Origin: Gracilaria domingensis | Taxonomy: Eukaryota > Rhodophyta > Florideophyceae > Gracilariales > Gracilariaceae | DNA: 64,000 nucleotides | Assembly (NCBI GenBank): GCA_022539475.1 | Contig: VCMS01000033.1 | Span: 1 to 64,000, forward strand | Direction of reading: 5' to 3' | In this document: in pieces, positions 10,283 to 21,901 of the stretch | How the letters are laid out: the number at the start of each line of letters is the position of its first letter | Numbering within the stretch: the stretch's first letter is position 1 | Program-made: the position numbers and the translations under genes | Notes under the pieces: model-generated | What the model saw: only the letters and a program-made list of their open reading frames with translations | What the model was told of the DNA's origin: nothing | The model's database searches: none

Positions 10283-12130
10283 CGTACCACCAGATGCACC
10301 GTCTCCTGATTCGCGATTGGAACTAGGCTGATTCCCGCTAGGACGCTCCTTGGAGAACAGTTTACCGTCATTTTTTCTAGGGGAGTTGGAACCTTGGGTG
10401 TGCCTTGTTCGTTTAGCACGAGAACAGCTTTTCGGTTTGGAACTTGACTTTGAGTTAACACAACTGTGTTGTAAGGTACCAGTTCCAGAAACTTTCTTCC
10501 TACCGTAGGCATTACGATAGTTATGGGTAAGCGGAACTGCTTGGTTTGGTGATATCGTTTGTCCAGAAACCTGAAATCGACTACATAAGATTCGTGGGTC
10601 ATTCGAAACGGGCTGTTCTTGGCCTCCAATACGATGTGAAGATCCAGCGTTTTTAACAATGCGACCAGAAGTAGTTGCATGAGAAACTTTTAACGGCGCC
10701 GCCGAGATATGGTCGTCAACTTCTTCCTTCCTCTCTCGCACGTGAAGAATCGAGGTTTGGTGCACTTTTCGGATAGTTGTGCTTCTCTCAGCGTGACGTA
10801 CCTCTGTACGAGGTCCCAATTGGAGGAAACCATGATTTGATGGAATCTCTGAAGCACGTACATGTGGAGAGGTAATCGGCTCAGGCTGCGATGAGTACAC
10901 ATTCGTCGGGAACCGTGTTTGGTTCACATGTCCTGCACACATACCATGGTCGAAAACACCCTTGCCCAACACGCCATAAGTGAGTGGAAACATGCCTGGA
11001 ACTGCAATTCTCAGTGAATGCGCTGTGGCCTGCGGTATCGAGTTTGGTCGTTCACCAGGATTCACTGGGTGTGCGTTAACCATGGAAACAAATTGTCCAA
11101 CGCCATAAAACTGATGCGCATGAACGTGATGAGACTGACGAGCATTCGTACCATCTCCTGCGCCAAAGACGTGAGAAGAGCCGAAGTCACTTGCTTGTGG
11201 AACAGAACCCATGACTAATGGGCTTGCCGACATCGTCACTGTAGGCATGCGGTTCACTTGTAGTAGAGTGGAAGAAAGTCGGGCAGCGTTACTAGGATCC
11301 AAGTCAAGTGGCATTGATGTCAAGAACGGCTGTTGTGTAGCAAAATGTGAGTGAGAAACCTTTTCCAGCTGCGTTTCAGTGGCCTGTAAATGCTGTGAGG
11401 AGAAGGGGTCTTCAACAAGTTCATGGCCTATTTGTGGCTGATGTCCAGCTTCTTGCGTCTGTTGCCGTTTTTTCTTGAGCATCCTTCATACCCCTACGCC
11501 CTTGGAACGCAGTAATCGGTTGAGAGGACATAGAGCCCGAAAAAGGAGGTGTATGATCTGAACTTGAGGAAGGATATGTGCCTCTCCTGGTACTCCCAGT
11601 AGATTGTGCAAATGCATCGTTCTCTTGTACGTTGAGGAACTGTTGCCCTTCGGGAATTTGATCATTCGCCGTAGTTGGGTCCCTTTTGCTCGATGGTCTT
11701 TTGAGTAACTTCGGAAATGAGTTTTCAGTTGATCGAGGCATCAGCGGCTCCTGATCGGGTGTTGAATCACATGATGTCATGTCATTTCTACCATATGGGG
11801 CATCAGGCTGGCGTCGCGGTTTTCCATTCTCAGCCTTACTTTCAGTACGATGAAACCCTTCAACATAATGATCGCTAGTTTTCTCTTCATCCTTGAATGC
11901 GGTTTGTTCGACAACAGAATATTTCAGTGGTTCTCCGATTTGTTCTGCCTCTTCAGACTTTGATGCAAAAAGTTCGCCGGACTACTCAGCATTACCTCCT
12001 CCTCGTAAACACTGTGCACCAACGCCTCGGTTTTCTGGTGATAACAGTACTTCTGTTGACACTCGTGGATCTGCGTCAACATATTCATGTCCAGATATCA
12101 GAGCCTGCTCTATCGATTCGGTTGATTAAC
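10283..12130 (-). pseudogene. Low-complexity protein, probably the C-terminal tail of the cryptochrome-like gene
   Basis: A Ser/Gln/Pro/His-rich coding stretch read right to left, unlike any known domain. One frame runs from about 12126 (ESIEQALISGHEYVDAD) through a TAG inside GGGNAE-SGELF to 11480. There it shifts at a run of six A (11468-11473) into the frame that continues to the LTR of chromovirus B. It follows the photolyase-like region on the same strand with no other gene between. Cryptochromes often carry long disordered C-terminal extensions, so I infer it is such a tail. The 3' end is cut off by the LTR at 10282. A separate gene cannot be excluded. Confidence 0.5.
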
Positions 12131-12349
12131 CATCGGAATCGGTAAGGCCCCATCTACTAAGCAGGCGGTAGTATACATCGGCATGAGAGAGTCACCTCCT
12201 CTTGAAGAACCTTGTAAGCATCACGAGGCTTGTTCAGGTAAGGCCCATATGGAAAGCAACAAGTAACCTTGCCCAGAAGGGTTTTTTAGCTCGTCATACT
12301 TCACAGTTTCTGTTTCAGCCTCGGGTCACTCTATAACAAGCATCTCTTC

Positions 12350-14233
12350 TTCCTCTCAAAATCTTCTTTTTCATACCCCATTAGCGGCAAATATCTTCTT
12401 CATGACTGTCATTGCCTTAACTGCCCTACGCATCGCATGGTGCCTATCAACGACAGTCTCGGGATAAGTATCTCCGATAACAATACTACACTTCTCTAGC
12501 AACTTCTGCGGTGCTTTTTACGGTCGGTGTATATATTTTGTTGGCAATTTGGCTAATTCCGGAAGCAATCGTCTGACATAATCACCATTCGGGTCTTGTC
12601 TGTAGGCTTGTTTCACAGGATTATCTAGAGTCGTCACAGGAAATGCATCAGTGTTACTGCCGGCCGTCCATTGCCAACCTAAAGCATTCGCCGAGCGATC
12701 GGCATCGACAAGAAGCTTGTAAAATTGCCGTAGTTCTTTAGACCAGAGTAGCAACAAATAATTTGTCAAGAAAAAGGCAAGGAGGAATCTCATTCGGTTG
12801 TGAATCCAACCAGATTCGCGTAGTTGTCGCATTTCGGCATCTATAATACTCTATTCCGTAGTCCCATCTCGCCAGCAGTCGAATGAACCGTTATCCTCTG
12901 CCCAAGAAAACATAGAAAACTGTGGGATCAGTGGATTACAGTTCTTTTCGGGGAAGTGATAAAGAATATGGAAGAAGAACTGTCGAAGGCAAAGGTCTTT
13001 TAGGAATGCACGCGCAGATTGGGATATGTGAGGACGGCGAACTCGCAATCTTCCTGAAACAAAAATATCTTTCTTCTCTATTTGGTCTTTCGATGTGCCT
13101 AGTCCTCGATCTGATCCTCAACGCCCACTTTTTTGCGTCAGACTATCTGATGCCGATGGCTGATAATTTAAAACGGATTCGTTTCCAGGTTTACGGAACT
13201 TATTGATATCGTTGTTTCCAGGCTTATTGCTAACCGTAGGTTGATGCTTTCGATGTGCAACATTGAGCGCCTGACCTGTTTTCAAGCCTTTTGGCAACGT
13301 TGTTTGATCCTATCGCGAAACTCGTAACTTTGTGGCATGGTACAATCTGCGGGGGCTGATTAATCCAAAACGAATATATGGACTCAAACGACTTGTTCCT
13401 TTGAAATGTTGCCTACAACGACTTTCAGCAAAGATCGGGAAAACCTCGTTGAGAAAACGATCAAGCTGTCGTTTCGCCTGTGAACTTCTTGGCTTCCAAA
13501 TCTTAGCTAGATTACTAGCCATATCGTCTGAAATTTCGAATCCGAAGAGATCTAAACCAAGAGATTGCACAAATGTGGATAGTGGCTGTAACCTTGATGG
13601 GGAAGGAAGCGGGTGAGGAGGAGGGGCGACCGTCATCCATGCGCTCATGTATGCGTGTAAAGTGACATAGCGGAGGCAAGTTTCGGAATTGAATAGCTCC
13701 CAGGGTTCGACAAGCAATTCAGCCTTGAAGCTTTCTGCTGTGAAGCCCTATTGAGCCAGCTCTTCGCGTAGCTCTTCATCTCATTTTAGTAGTTGAGGCT
13801 CATAGCATCGATTCCAAAAAACAGCGTCAGCACCTGTATCGATGAGGAAGCGTCGCAGCTCTTCAGTGCTCCTGCTCTTACGGGTATAAAGCTGCACCCC
13901 GAGTCGGCCCAAATCGTTCTGCAGTTGGCGAAGGGAGTGAAGAAGCCACCATTGCTTGACGGGTCCCAAGCCAACGCCAAAGCCATCCGACGGGTCCCAG
14001 ATAAACAAAGGAACGACCGGACCGCCTCGTTGAGCGGCGGTGAACAGCGCTGGATGGTCCTCGACGCGCAAGTCGTTGCCGTGGTACCACACGACGCTTG
14101 GCTTGCGAAACCACTTGGTGGAGGCGGGACGTGGAGAGGGCGAGCGGGGCGTGGGTGGTGAGGCGGTGGTGCGGCGACGCTTGGGGGGCGGAGACTGTGC
14201 GCGAGGGCGCCGATTGGAGGGATGCCGCTGCAC
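12350..14233 (-). pseudogene. Cryptochrome/photolyase family protein, decayed
   Basis: Flavoproteins of this family repair UV-damaged DNA or sense blue light. The start at 14233 is followed by a basic stretch (PPPKRRRT, nuclear-signal-like) and the N-terminal fold (VVWYHGNDLRVEDHPAL, VPLFIWDP). The FAD-binding half follows: LLVEPWE, YIRFGLISPRRLY, FLKDLCLRQF, FSWAEDN, MRQLRESGWIHNRMR, LVDADRSANALGWQWTAG, NTDAFPVT, YVRRLLPELAKLP and GDTYPETVVD. The whole stretch stays in one reading frame but is broken by stops at 13783 (TGA), 13750 (TAG), 13312 (TAG), 13120 (TGA), 12853 (TAG) and 12520 (TAA); a TGA at 12373 may be a further break. Family residues continue across most of these stops, so they are nonsense mutations and not introns. 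About 85 residues of unmatched sequence lie between YHATKL and the FLKDL block. Confidence 0.88.
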
Positions 14234-15434
14234 GGAAGGGGACCGGTGGTGGCGCTCGGCATACCCGAGAGGTTTTGGTAAGGAGCGTCGCTATCGTAGA
14301 GGGGGATGGGAATTCTGGGACGACGGTTTACTGGGACTCCGCTGTACTGCTGCACCCAGTGTTGCACGTCCTCAAAAAATTTTCTCGTCACCCCTACCGT
14401 GACCTGTTGAAGTACAAAACTTTTGTCTGTGACGACCTTCTGTATCGGTTTTCATCTACTTTAAGACTTTTACTTAACCAAGTTCTAAACATGTTCAACT
14501 TTTCTTCTACTATGCTTCTTGCAGTCTACAACCAATGTCAGCGTCACTGACCAAATGGTCAGTGTTTGTAGGTAGAACATTGCCGGTGGCAACTTGCTGT
14601 TGCATTGAGCTCTACAAGTTTTTGCTTCCAACAATCGAACGCGTGTGTAGCTCATCTCCTGAAAACGCAGTTCTTGTTCAGGAAACGTCATCGACTTGGT
14701 TTACATATTCCTTCGCAACATCGTCGTCTGTACTGCTCAAAAATTATGAATGACTCCTTTAAGCACCCCTCAACTTTAATCACTAAACCTTTCTCATCCT
14801 CAATGCATCCGCGTGGCTACAATACGCGTTTGCTGTTTACGACGAATCTGAATGTGCCAAATGACAGCCCATTTTACCGAAGAGGGTTTTGTGCGACTCA
14901 TAGTTGTCAGTGTGGGTCAAAAAGACTTTCGCCATCTTGTCATGACAAAGGTGGTTGCCTAAGCCGAAAAGTAGAGAACAATTACTCTCCGCCTTGTTCT
15001 TTTGTGATAAAGGAGCAACATCAGTCTCTTACATCGTTTCCTGACAATATGCGAATCGAAGACATACCGACGCACTCGAGTCTTCACAAGTCTTCTTCCT
15101 CAGATTCCGCATCTCAAGTAGCTGCTGTGGCTCCAGCGCCAACCATGCGGACGTCACCAAAGCACTAAACCGGCATCTATGCTTCTCGGGTGGTAGAAGA
15201 GCTCCCGCAGCTAAAAGTTTTAGCCGATACTGTCGAAAACTTCGTACTGCCTTTACTTAGCTGGCTTCTGATCCTAACGTGCGTCTGGTGCCAATATGAA
15301 GGAAGCTTTTCGCCGATCTGCTCATGCCTGTCGTAGTCTACAACTGTCTAGTTTCCGAGAAAGAGTAAAACACTCCCTCTTTTTGGCTGGAGAGTGTGGA
15401 TACGGGAGTCCTCATCCAAATAAATACTTCTGGT
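14234..15434. other. Spacer with one uncertain ORF
   Basis: The bases after 14234 are GC-rich upstream DNA of the cryptochrome-like gene. A plus-strand ORF of 187 residues (14605-15168) is Ser/His/Cys-rich with no recognisable domain. It could be chance or a lineage-specific gene. Nothing else is seen. Confidence 0.4.
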
Positions 15435-16611
15435 TTAATCTCCCGAATACAATGTTGCAACCTCGGGGAGTTTCATGTCCAATGGGATGGCGATTGGACA
15501 TTCAACTGCCTCTTTGCCGCCGATTTTCTGGTACTCTTCTGCAACCTGCTTCCACTTCTCCTGGAAGGCTTCAGCCATCTGAAGCATGAGCTGACATTCG
15601 GATCTAAGCGCCTTATCTTCCTCCTCCAATTTCTCCAGCCGCATCCTCTGCTTTGCCCGGCACTTCTCCACGCTCTCCCTGTTGCGAACCCTTCTTAGCT
15701 TTTTGAGCTCTTCTTCGCTTTCCGCATCCTCAATCTTCCTCTTTTTCCCCCTTTTCTCTTCAGACTCAAGCTCTGGTCTTTCATTGACGGAATCTTGCTT
15801 TGCTTGCTCCTCACGAATTCGAGAGAGCACAGCTGGAACATCAGAATTCCTCTTTGCCATTGGCTTCAATACCCGACGAACCACAGCCCCTCTCCGTGCT
15901 CCCTTCCCAGGCATTCCATGTACATGCATATCTTCGTCGCTTTTTCTTGCTGTCTACAATGTTCCACTTGGACGTCCGTACGGAAGGAGGAGAGCGGCAA
16001 CTGATCTCTGAACGGCCACATACGGCTTGGCAACTGGTTGCGGCCTTCGTTGCTCCGCTAGTTGTAACACCTGCACTTCCACAGGTTTTGTTTCATGGCC
16101 GCTTTGAACATGACCAGGTTTGTGTGGATTTAGAGAAAATTCTGGCTCCTGGAACCACGAGACCATTCGGCAGTGCGGCCGATTTGTTCTCTGTTCCACA
16201 TTGCGGGGTACTGAGTGCTTGCTGAAGCGGAGGAGGAGGCATCAAGTTTTCTTTGTGGACCATCTGGATGGCGCTGATGTTGGATGGGGCAGGATCTTGC
16301 TGCCCATTGGCCGCAAACGCGTTCGGAACCGACATGGGTTCGTTGGCTTCATTGTTTGCTACATTCGAAAAAGGAGTGCGATGTAGCCTGTCCATTGTCA
16401 CATCAGATATGGTACGGATGAGCAACGGCGTGGTGGAGGCGAAATTATTGCCTTCAACACCTTCAGCGCCATGGACGTGAGTTTCGCCTATTTGGCAGGC
16501 GTTCGCCTTCAACATCTCAGTACCTGAGTTGGTATCAACTATTCTGAAAGCCATCCGCGACGTCGCAGGTTCTGATGCTGTGTGGCTTTTCGGAGAAAGC
16601 ATGGAAGGCAT
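15435..16611 (-). pseudogene. bZIP transcription factor (coding frame interrupted)
   Basis: The last 164 residues (15929-15435) are an intact frame with a basic region, RRVRNRESVEKCRAKQR, carrying the family's N-x7-R signature. A leucine/methionine heptad zipper (LEKLEEEDKALRSE) follows, preceded by an acidic/basic linker. bZIP proteins bind palindromic sites such as TGACGTCA as dimers. The same frame continues upstream across a TAG at 15956-15954 to about 16199 (KPVEVQVLQLAEQRRPQP). Then a frame change leads to a Ser/Pro/Asn-rich ORF reaching 16611, typical of an activation region. The upstream half overlaps the phytyl ester synthase remnant on the other strand, so its reality is less sure. 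Either the 164-residue ORF is the working gene or the longer gene is decaying. Confidence 0.65.
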
Positions 16612-17806
16612 GTTGTCGCTTGTGTGCGCAAGTCAAAATCATGAAACACATGCGAAGCAGCTGCCATCGCTGAAGTTGGAGCTTGTGGTGATGCTAAACC
16701 TTGCTACCAGCTACTCGCGCTCTTCAACCTGATGTCTGTGGGATACGCTGCTTTCCTTCTGCCTATCTGAAGAGCTTTACAAGAACCTCTTCCCGTTTGC
16801 TGTATTTCCGTTCCTGATAGATGTTGATTCCGTCAGCTCGAACTTTGAGCCAGAACTGGCACAACGTCTTCAAAAATTACTGTCAAGTCTTGATTCGGTG
16901 GCGGACATTCTACCTCTCCACACAGTTCGGTGGCGTCTCAATATGCTGAACAGCTTCTATCTATCGCACGAGCAGTACCAAGCACTGCCGAGCCCCGAAA
17001 GCGGGACAAAACTGGCAGTGATAGCGTCAGTGAATGACAATCTTCTTCCAAGTTTCTCAGAAGTGAACAGATTGGAGCGGCTCATTCCTGGATTATATAC
17101 CATGGCGTTGCCCTACGGGGGCCATGCGGCAGCAATGGATCCAAGATGTAATCTCGCGGCTTTTCTTCGTGCGTTGAATAACGTGAAGGAAAGTTTGACA
17201 AATGGCTGGCCTCCAAAAGCCAGTGAAGGCGTGCTCAGGCGTCGCGCAGCATGTCGCAAACGATTCAGCTCCCGTGCTCCGCAAGCACGGGACAGCTTTC
17301 CTCGACAGGAGATGCGAGCGATACTTGACTACGTAGAAGCGAGCACGCGCGAATTCTTACCGCTGTTCATTGGAGAGGAGAATTTGCGTGAATATGACCC
17401 AGAACGGCCGGTACTGTTCGTCGGCAACCACTCACTGATGAAGTGGCTGGATGCAGCTCATCCTGTGAAACGCATCTCGACATCGAGAGGGGTTCTAATC
17501 AGGGCGTTAGCGCACCCTTACCTATTCACGTCCGGGACCATGAACTTCCCGATGGTGGCAAGCGCGGACATTGAGAGCCTCAAGAAGTTTGGGGTGACGG
17601 CAATCAGCCCCAGCTCGCTAGTGCAGAACTTGTCCCTGGGCAAGTGGTCGATGATGTTCCCGGGCGGGGCGACAGAAGCTCTGAAAGATCCACGCGGAAG
17701 AAAGTGCGAACTTTTCTGGCCACAAGAGCCGGAATTTGTTCGCAGCTGCGCGTTTTTTGGGGCGCAAATCATCCCATTGTCTTCCGTGGGCGTAGAGGAC
17801 TCGTAA
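16500..17806 (+). pseudogene. Phytyl ester synthase-type acyltransferase (PES/DGAT2-like), broken
   Basis: The family (plant PES1/PES2) joins an alpha/beta-hydrolase half to an acyltransferase half. In plastids it esterifies phytol and diacylglycerol. The hydrolase part shows the nucleophile elbow GESMEG and LELVVMLNLATSYSRSS. An in-frame TGA (16730-16732) follows, and the same frame continues with EELYKNLFPF, VRWRLNMLNSF and AVIASVNDNLLPS. The acyltransferase half has VLFVGNHSLM, ALAHPYLF, MMFPGGATEALKDP, LFWPQEPEFVRS and FGAQIIP. It stops at 17806 right after VGVEDS, where homologues continue for roughly another hundred residues. Both the N-terminal region before 16500 and the C-terminus are absent, so this is a broken gene. 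Homologous residues on both sides of the TGA argue against an intron. Confidence 0.85.
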
Positions 17807-17958
17807 ATACCGTTTCTAAGCCCGTCTCAGCTGAAGACGGTGATTGACACGGGCAGCAGGTTGGCGGGAAGACCAATGGACTGGAGCTTCGCGGCGGATT
17901 CTGTGCGGTCGTGGCGCGGTGACAGCGGCGAATCCAGGCAAATGGTGCCGACAGATCG

Positions 17959-17999
17959 ATGAAAATGCGCACTCCTCAATGACGAGTGCGCATTTTCAT
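17959..17999. repeat. Perfect 16-bp hairpin
   Basis: Arms ATGAAAATGCGCACTC and its exact reverse complement are separated by 9 bases. It lies 150 bases past the phytyl ester synthase remnant. It may be a foldback remnant or a transcript 3' hairpin. Confidence 0.85.
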
Positions 18000-18541
18000 T
18001 ACGACATGGATACGATCTTGCTACAACAGCCGCCGCAGCGTTCACTGCCCGTGAATTTGATTGTCCAACTCCCACTGATCTCAGCGTTGCAATTTGAGGG
18101 CTATTCATCGCTGATCGACTTGATCTTGAACCCTCCGGTGCACGGAAAGGACGTGCGAAGCTGGCCGAGAGTCTACTGCGCAGCTTTGTTTGCAGTATAC
18201 AAAGACCTTCTACTCTTCCAACCAATACAAGGTTGCCTCAACTTACGACATGCATTACAAGTGTTGTGTATTCATCATGGTGGCTCACGGGTGTATAGAG
18301 GCCACGGAACAAATACTGTTATATATGCTGCAGGGCGCAATGGAGTCGGATTCTCGACCTCAAGCCTTTTCGCGGAAGTTACATACCAGAAGAGAAGTTC
18401 ATAAAGGTCAGCCTCGTAAATCAACGCAGCAACGTGAAGAAGAGAAGCGTAAATTTCGCCCTCGATAAGAATTGAGTGTGAGCTGGTGGTGACCTCGTTT
18501 CGGTACCAAACCTTCGTTTGCGCTCCATCGTATGAGATGGT
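18000..18541. other. No gene seen
   Basis: Short ORFs on both strands without family features. AT-rich patches such as TTATATATGC near 18320 have no evident target gene. Confidence 0.5.
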
Positions 18542-18897
18542 TCATCCATCGCGATCTTCCGCACTTAGCCCTTCTCGTAAAGGCTCCAGCTGTGCGCATT
18601 CAGAAGCTATGCGAACGTAGGGTGGATTGGATAACGTCTTCTGTATATCTTCTATGAGTTGTTGTGATTGCGGTGACGGGGAATATTTTAATGTTTCAAT
18701 ATCATCACGCGCGGTTGATAGAACTCGGGAAGCTTGAAGAATCTTATCGACTTGATAAAGGGTCTTAATTTGTTCAAGACGGTTGTACAAGGAGTCACGA
18801 AGAGGAAGCTCTGCGGCAGCGATAGCTTTCGCCCCTATTGGATGTTGTTGTGAGTCATCGACGTCATCGCATCTCCTTCATCGCCGTCATAGCATCT

Positions 18898-18932
<35 letters not shown>

Positions 18933-19061
18933 TTCGAGCATGTCCTGATCAACTGCCGCCGTTTCAACTGGCGCTGGCGCCAATTGCGTCCACTTTATTT
19001 GCAACAGTTGCGCCGCATCTCGGAACACGTGAAGCACTTCACTCTTGAGCTCGGCTCGCAC
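18542..19061 (-). pseudogene. Unrecognised coding stretch with Asp/Gly repeat
   Basis: Two minus-strand frames follow each other. The first (19061-18864) has a helical segment (ELKSEVLHVFRDAAQLLQ) and an Asp-Asp-Gly repeat. The second (about 18865-18542) includes DSLYNRLEQIKTLYQVDKIL and ends EDRDG. The frame changes inside the nine-base repeat, which is the likely place for an indel. It sits just downstream of the hAT transposase on the same strand. I recognise no family. Confidence 0.35.
18879..18933. repeat. 9-bp tandem repeat (CATCGCCGT)n
   Basis: About six imperfect copies of CATCGCCGT, coding an Asp-Asp-Gly repeat on the minus strand. Confidence 0.85.
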
Positions 19062-19106
19062 ACCCGAACTTCGCTTCTACATATCAAGGATACACAGTCT
19101 TGCCAA

Positions 19107-21482
19107 TTACTCTTTGACATCGCCGCCCCCCTCAAACAAAGCACGCATTATACCAGCGTCTGGGAGTGTTTCCGGGACAGCATTTTCTCCCACACCATCA
19201 TCCCAACCAGCTATGTCATCTTCGTTGGGGGCTTCTTCAATATCTTCGTCCGTAGTGGTATGCGCACCAAAATAAGACACAAAGTCTTCAGACAGCGCTC
19301 CGATCCCACCAGTAATAGCGGCTGAGGTGTAAGTCCGACAAACCTTCGTTGAGGAAGACCCGCGTGTAGAAGTTAGCGCGTTATTGAATGCGCAGAACAT
19401 CATTTTTTCCACCTTCATAGGATGTAAGCGGTTACGCGTTGGCGTTCTGATCCTCCCCTGAATGCTAAAACTTCTTTCGACACTCGAGGAGGACGGACTC
19501 GTGCGTAGAACTCGTAGAGCAAAGTCCTTCAACGTCGAAGTACCTCCAAACGGTATCCAGTAAACTACTGGTATGTTCTTAAAGGCCATTAAAACCGGTC
19601 GCTGTTCAGGCCGGTCCGCCTGCGATCTCCAGGACAGCCTTGTAAAATTGAATGCCTCGAAGAGACGGTCAACTGCTCCTTTCTCACCCCCTGCGCTTGG
19701 AAGCGTTTGCGTAGGCGGAAAAATAGAAGACTTCACGTACTTCCTCATGTGCACCAAAACGTGAGATGTGTGTGGAACGCAGTTCTCATTGAGGCTCCTT
19801 ATGTCCAGTAAAAATGCTACGGTATGTAGTGATGTAAGCAGGGGTATCTTACAGGCTCACCCAGCCCGGCGTGGTCGAAAAACGCTTAGGAATTCTTCCT
19901 GACGTTCCGATGTAAAGAATGGAGTGACAGGGAGCGCAATGAGGTGTTGTCCTAGTTGTCACGTTGCCGGATAGACCTCAGACAGTATCGAACTGTCGTC
20001 ATCAAAGATACGGAGGTATTGTCTGACAAGGCGCAAGATATGATATATATCAAGGCACTTTTCGAACAAAGATTCGTCCCTCACCGTAGCTTCGAACATA
20101 TCTCGTTTGTGCTTCTGTCTCCCACCATAGAGGGAAGTACGAAAGTCAGAGCAATGAACTAAACTCTGGTAGACACTTTTGCCCCTTAAAAATGAATGGA
20201 GCATGCCTTCGGAGCTCGCAAAACGAGTTTGAGCCATTCGCATCGGTAAGACGGCCGTTCGCAACGGCTTGAGACGCCCGTATTGATCCGTTTCTCTGAT
20301 CGAAGTGGTGTAACCATTATTGCGGAGGTTACAATTGTGTTGCTCTTTCAGCTGTTTGAAGCGAAGATAAAGCTTCGAGTGCCTTCTTAGGTCTGTGACA
20401 ACAGCCGAAACAGAGCCCAGTATATCGGCTATCGACGGCAGTTCTCCAATATCCTGCATCAACAGGTTGGAAACATGGGCTTGATCTTGCGCTGAAATAA
20501 TATGATCGAACTTCTTAGATAGTTCTTCTTTGGCTTTCACACACGAGCTAGCATTATCGCTAACAACTGCGCATATGTTCTTCATATCTCCGAACTGCGA
20601 AAATGCAGAGCTCACGACGCTCGCATACAAATCGCTATCGCAGCAAAGAGCCCCGGTATATATAGACCTTAGAAAAAATGTTTGTAGCGCTCGGTCCACT
20701 CCAGTTATTGTGAGCAAAACGTTGACTACGTTTTCCGAATTGGAGTCAGTCCAACCGTCAAACGTTAGTGTCCCAAAAGTCTGTCGGAGAGAGGCGGTTA
20801 TATGAGATTTGACCGTAGCAAGAGATTTCTCGTAGTAGGCCTGAAACCGATTTCCGCCTATCTGTGCTGCTGTCCGGACGTCGTTGACGAATCGGTCATC
20901 TAGAAGCCTGACAATTTCGAGAAATTCCTTCTCTTGTTTGGCTCTCACCAACAAACTGAACGGAAGCATGTTGTTAATCACCATTCTCGTAATAAGTTCG
21001 TTCAATCGAGACCGCTTCTGCTCTAGTGCTTTCTTTGTTTGCACTAGAGCGGACTGTTCTGCGCTTGTGCGCACGACAGAAGCTTTTGTCCGGACAGCAG
21101 GCCTTATGAATGATGCGCAAGCCTCAGTCTCCGTCGATTTTCGCTTTGATGGAGTCAGTGGCACGCCAAAGCACTGTGCCGAACTTCCCATTCTCTCGTA
21201 CGCCCGACGTAAGGACGGTACCTTCAGAAGGCGTTGCAAAGTTTCAGGGGTTGTAAACGGACACTGTAGGAGCTCGTGCCCTAATTGTGTCGTATTGGGT
21301 GTAGAGGCACGCAATCTCCATCCGCACCCGTTACAAGTGGTATGGACACTTTCACCTGATGTCTGGGGATCATCAGGAGCCTGTAAGGAGAAGCACTCCG
21401 TACGCCACCACGCCTTCTTGCGACCAGTTCTGCGAGAGGTTGTGGATTGCGAGGCTGATGTTTCGACATGGATGGAGGTCAT
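19107..21482 (-). pseudogene. hAT-family transposase with two in-frame stops
   Basis: The frame from 21482 carries a BED-type zinc finger (CNGC ... LGHELLQC), the DDE-core signature TFDGWTDSNSENVVNV, SDNASSCVKAKEEL, and the hAT dimerisation block SSVERSFSIQGRIRTPTRNRL. These transposases cut and paste DNA elements. The frame never shifts over 2.4 kb but is interrupted by TGA at 19961-19959 and TGA at 19859-19857. The second falls where hAT proteins usually have a Trp before the PLLTSLHTVAFLLD block, so TGG to TGA is likely. I could not find terminal inverted repeats or an 8-bp duplication around it. It may be a decayed element or a decayed domesticated copy. Confidence 0.88.
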
Positions 21483-21788
21483 CTTATATTGTAATGAACG
21501 TAGCTAGAGGGAACGGCAGCGCAGCAGCAGGAGTAAGTGCAAAAGTGTCACAGCTTTTCCTGCGCAAACAGGCGCACGAGGATCGAGGAGAGATATGCAT
21601 TGGGCGGTCGCGATCTATTCCGTGCAATGGCATTCTTCCAGTGCCAAAATTCATAGAACGGACGACGATACACAGAAGTCCTGTGATAGGACTTTCTTTT
21701 CCTTCATGGAAGCCTTGATTTAGCCAGCTTCGCTCTGTCGAGCTCTCTGTGCGCCACAAGGGGTTTTCTACTGGCTGAAACCCTGCAC

Positions 21789-21901
21789 TGCATGCTGGAA
21801 CGGTTCCAGCATGCAATGCAATTTGCATTGTGGATCTTGGACTCGAATGGAGCGTAGGAGGCGCGCTCCTGTCTGCAGGCCAGCTGCAAGCCCTGCAGAC
21901 A
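21789..21901. repeat. Cluster of three palindromes
   Basis: A 27-base palindrome (21789-21815, arms TGCATGCTGGAAC), an overlapping 17-base one (CAATGCAATTTGCATTG, 21814-21830) and a 10-bp stem (CTGTCTGCAG, 21869-21901) lie within 113 bases. There is no coding context. They may form a structured RNA or be remnants of a foldback element. Confidence 0.8.

Noticed and set aside
16093-16528. Further N-terminal phytyl ester synthase sequence on the plus strand
   Set aside because: A few residues (LDGADVG) look suggestive, but the minus-strand bZIP frame is the better reading there and no continuous plus frame exists.
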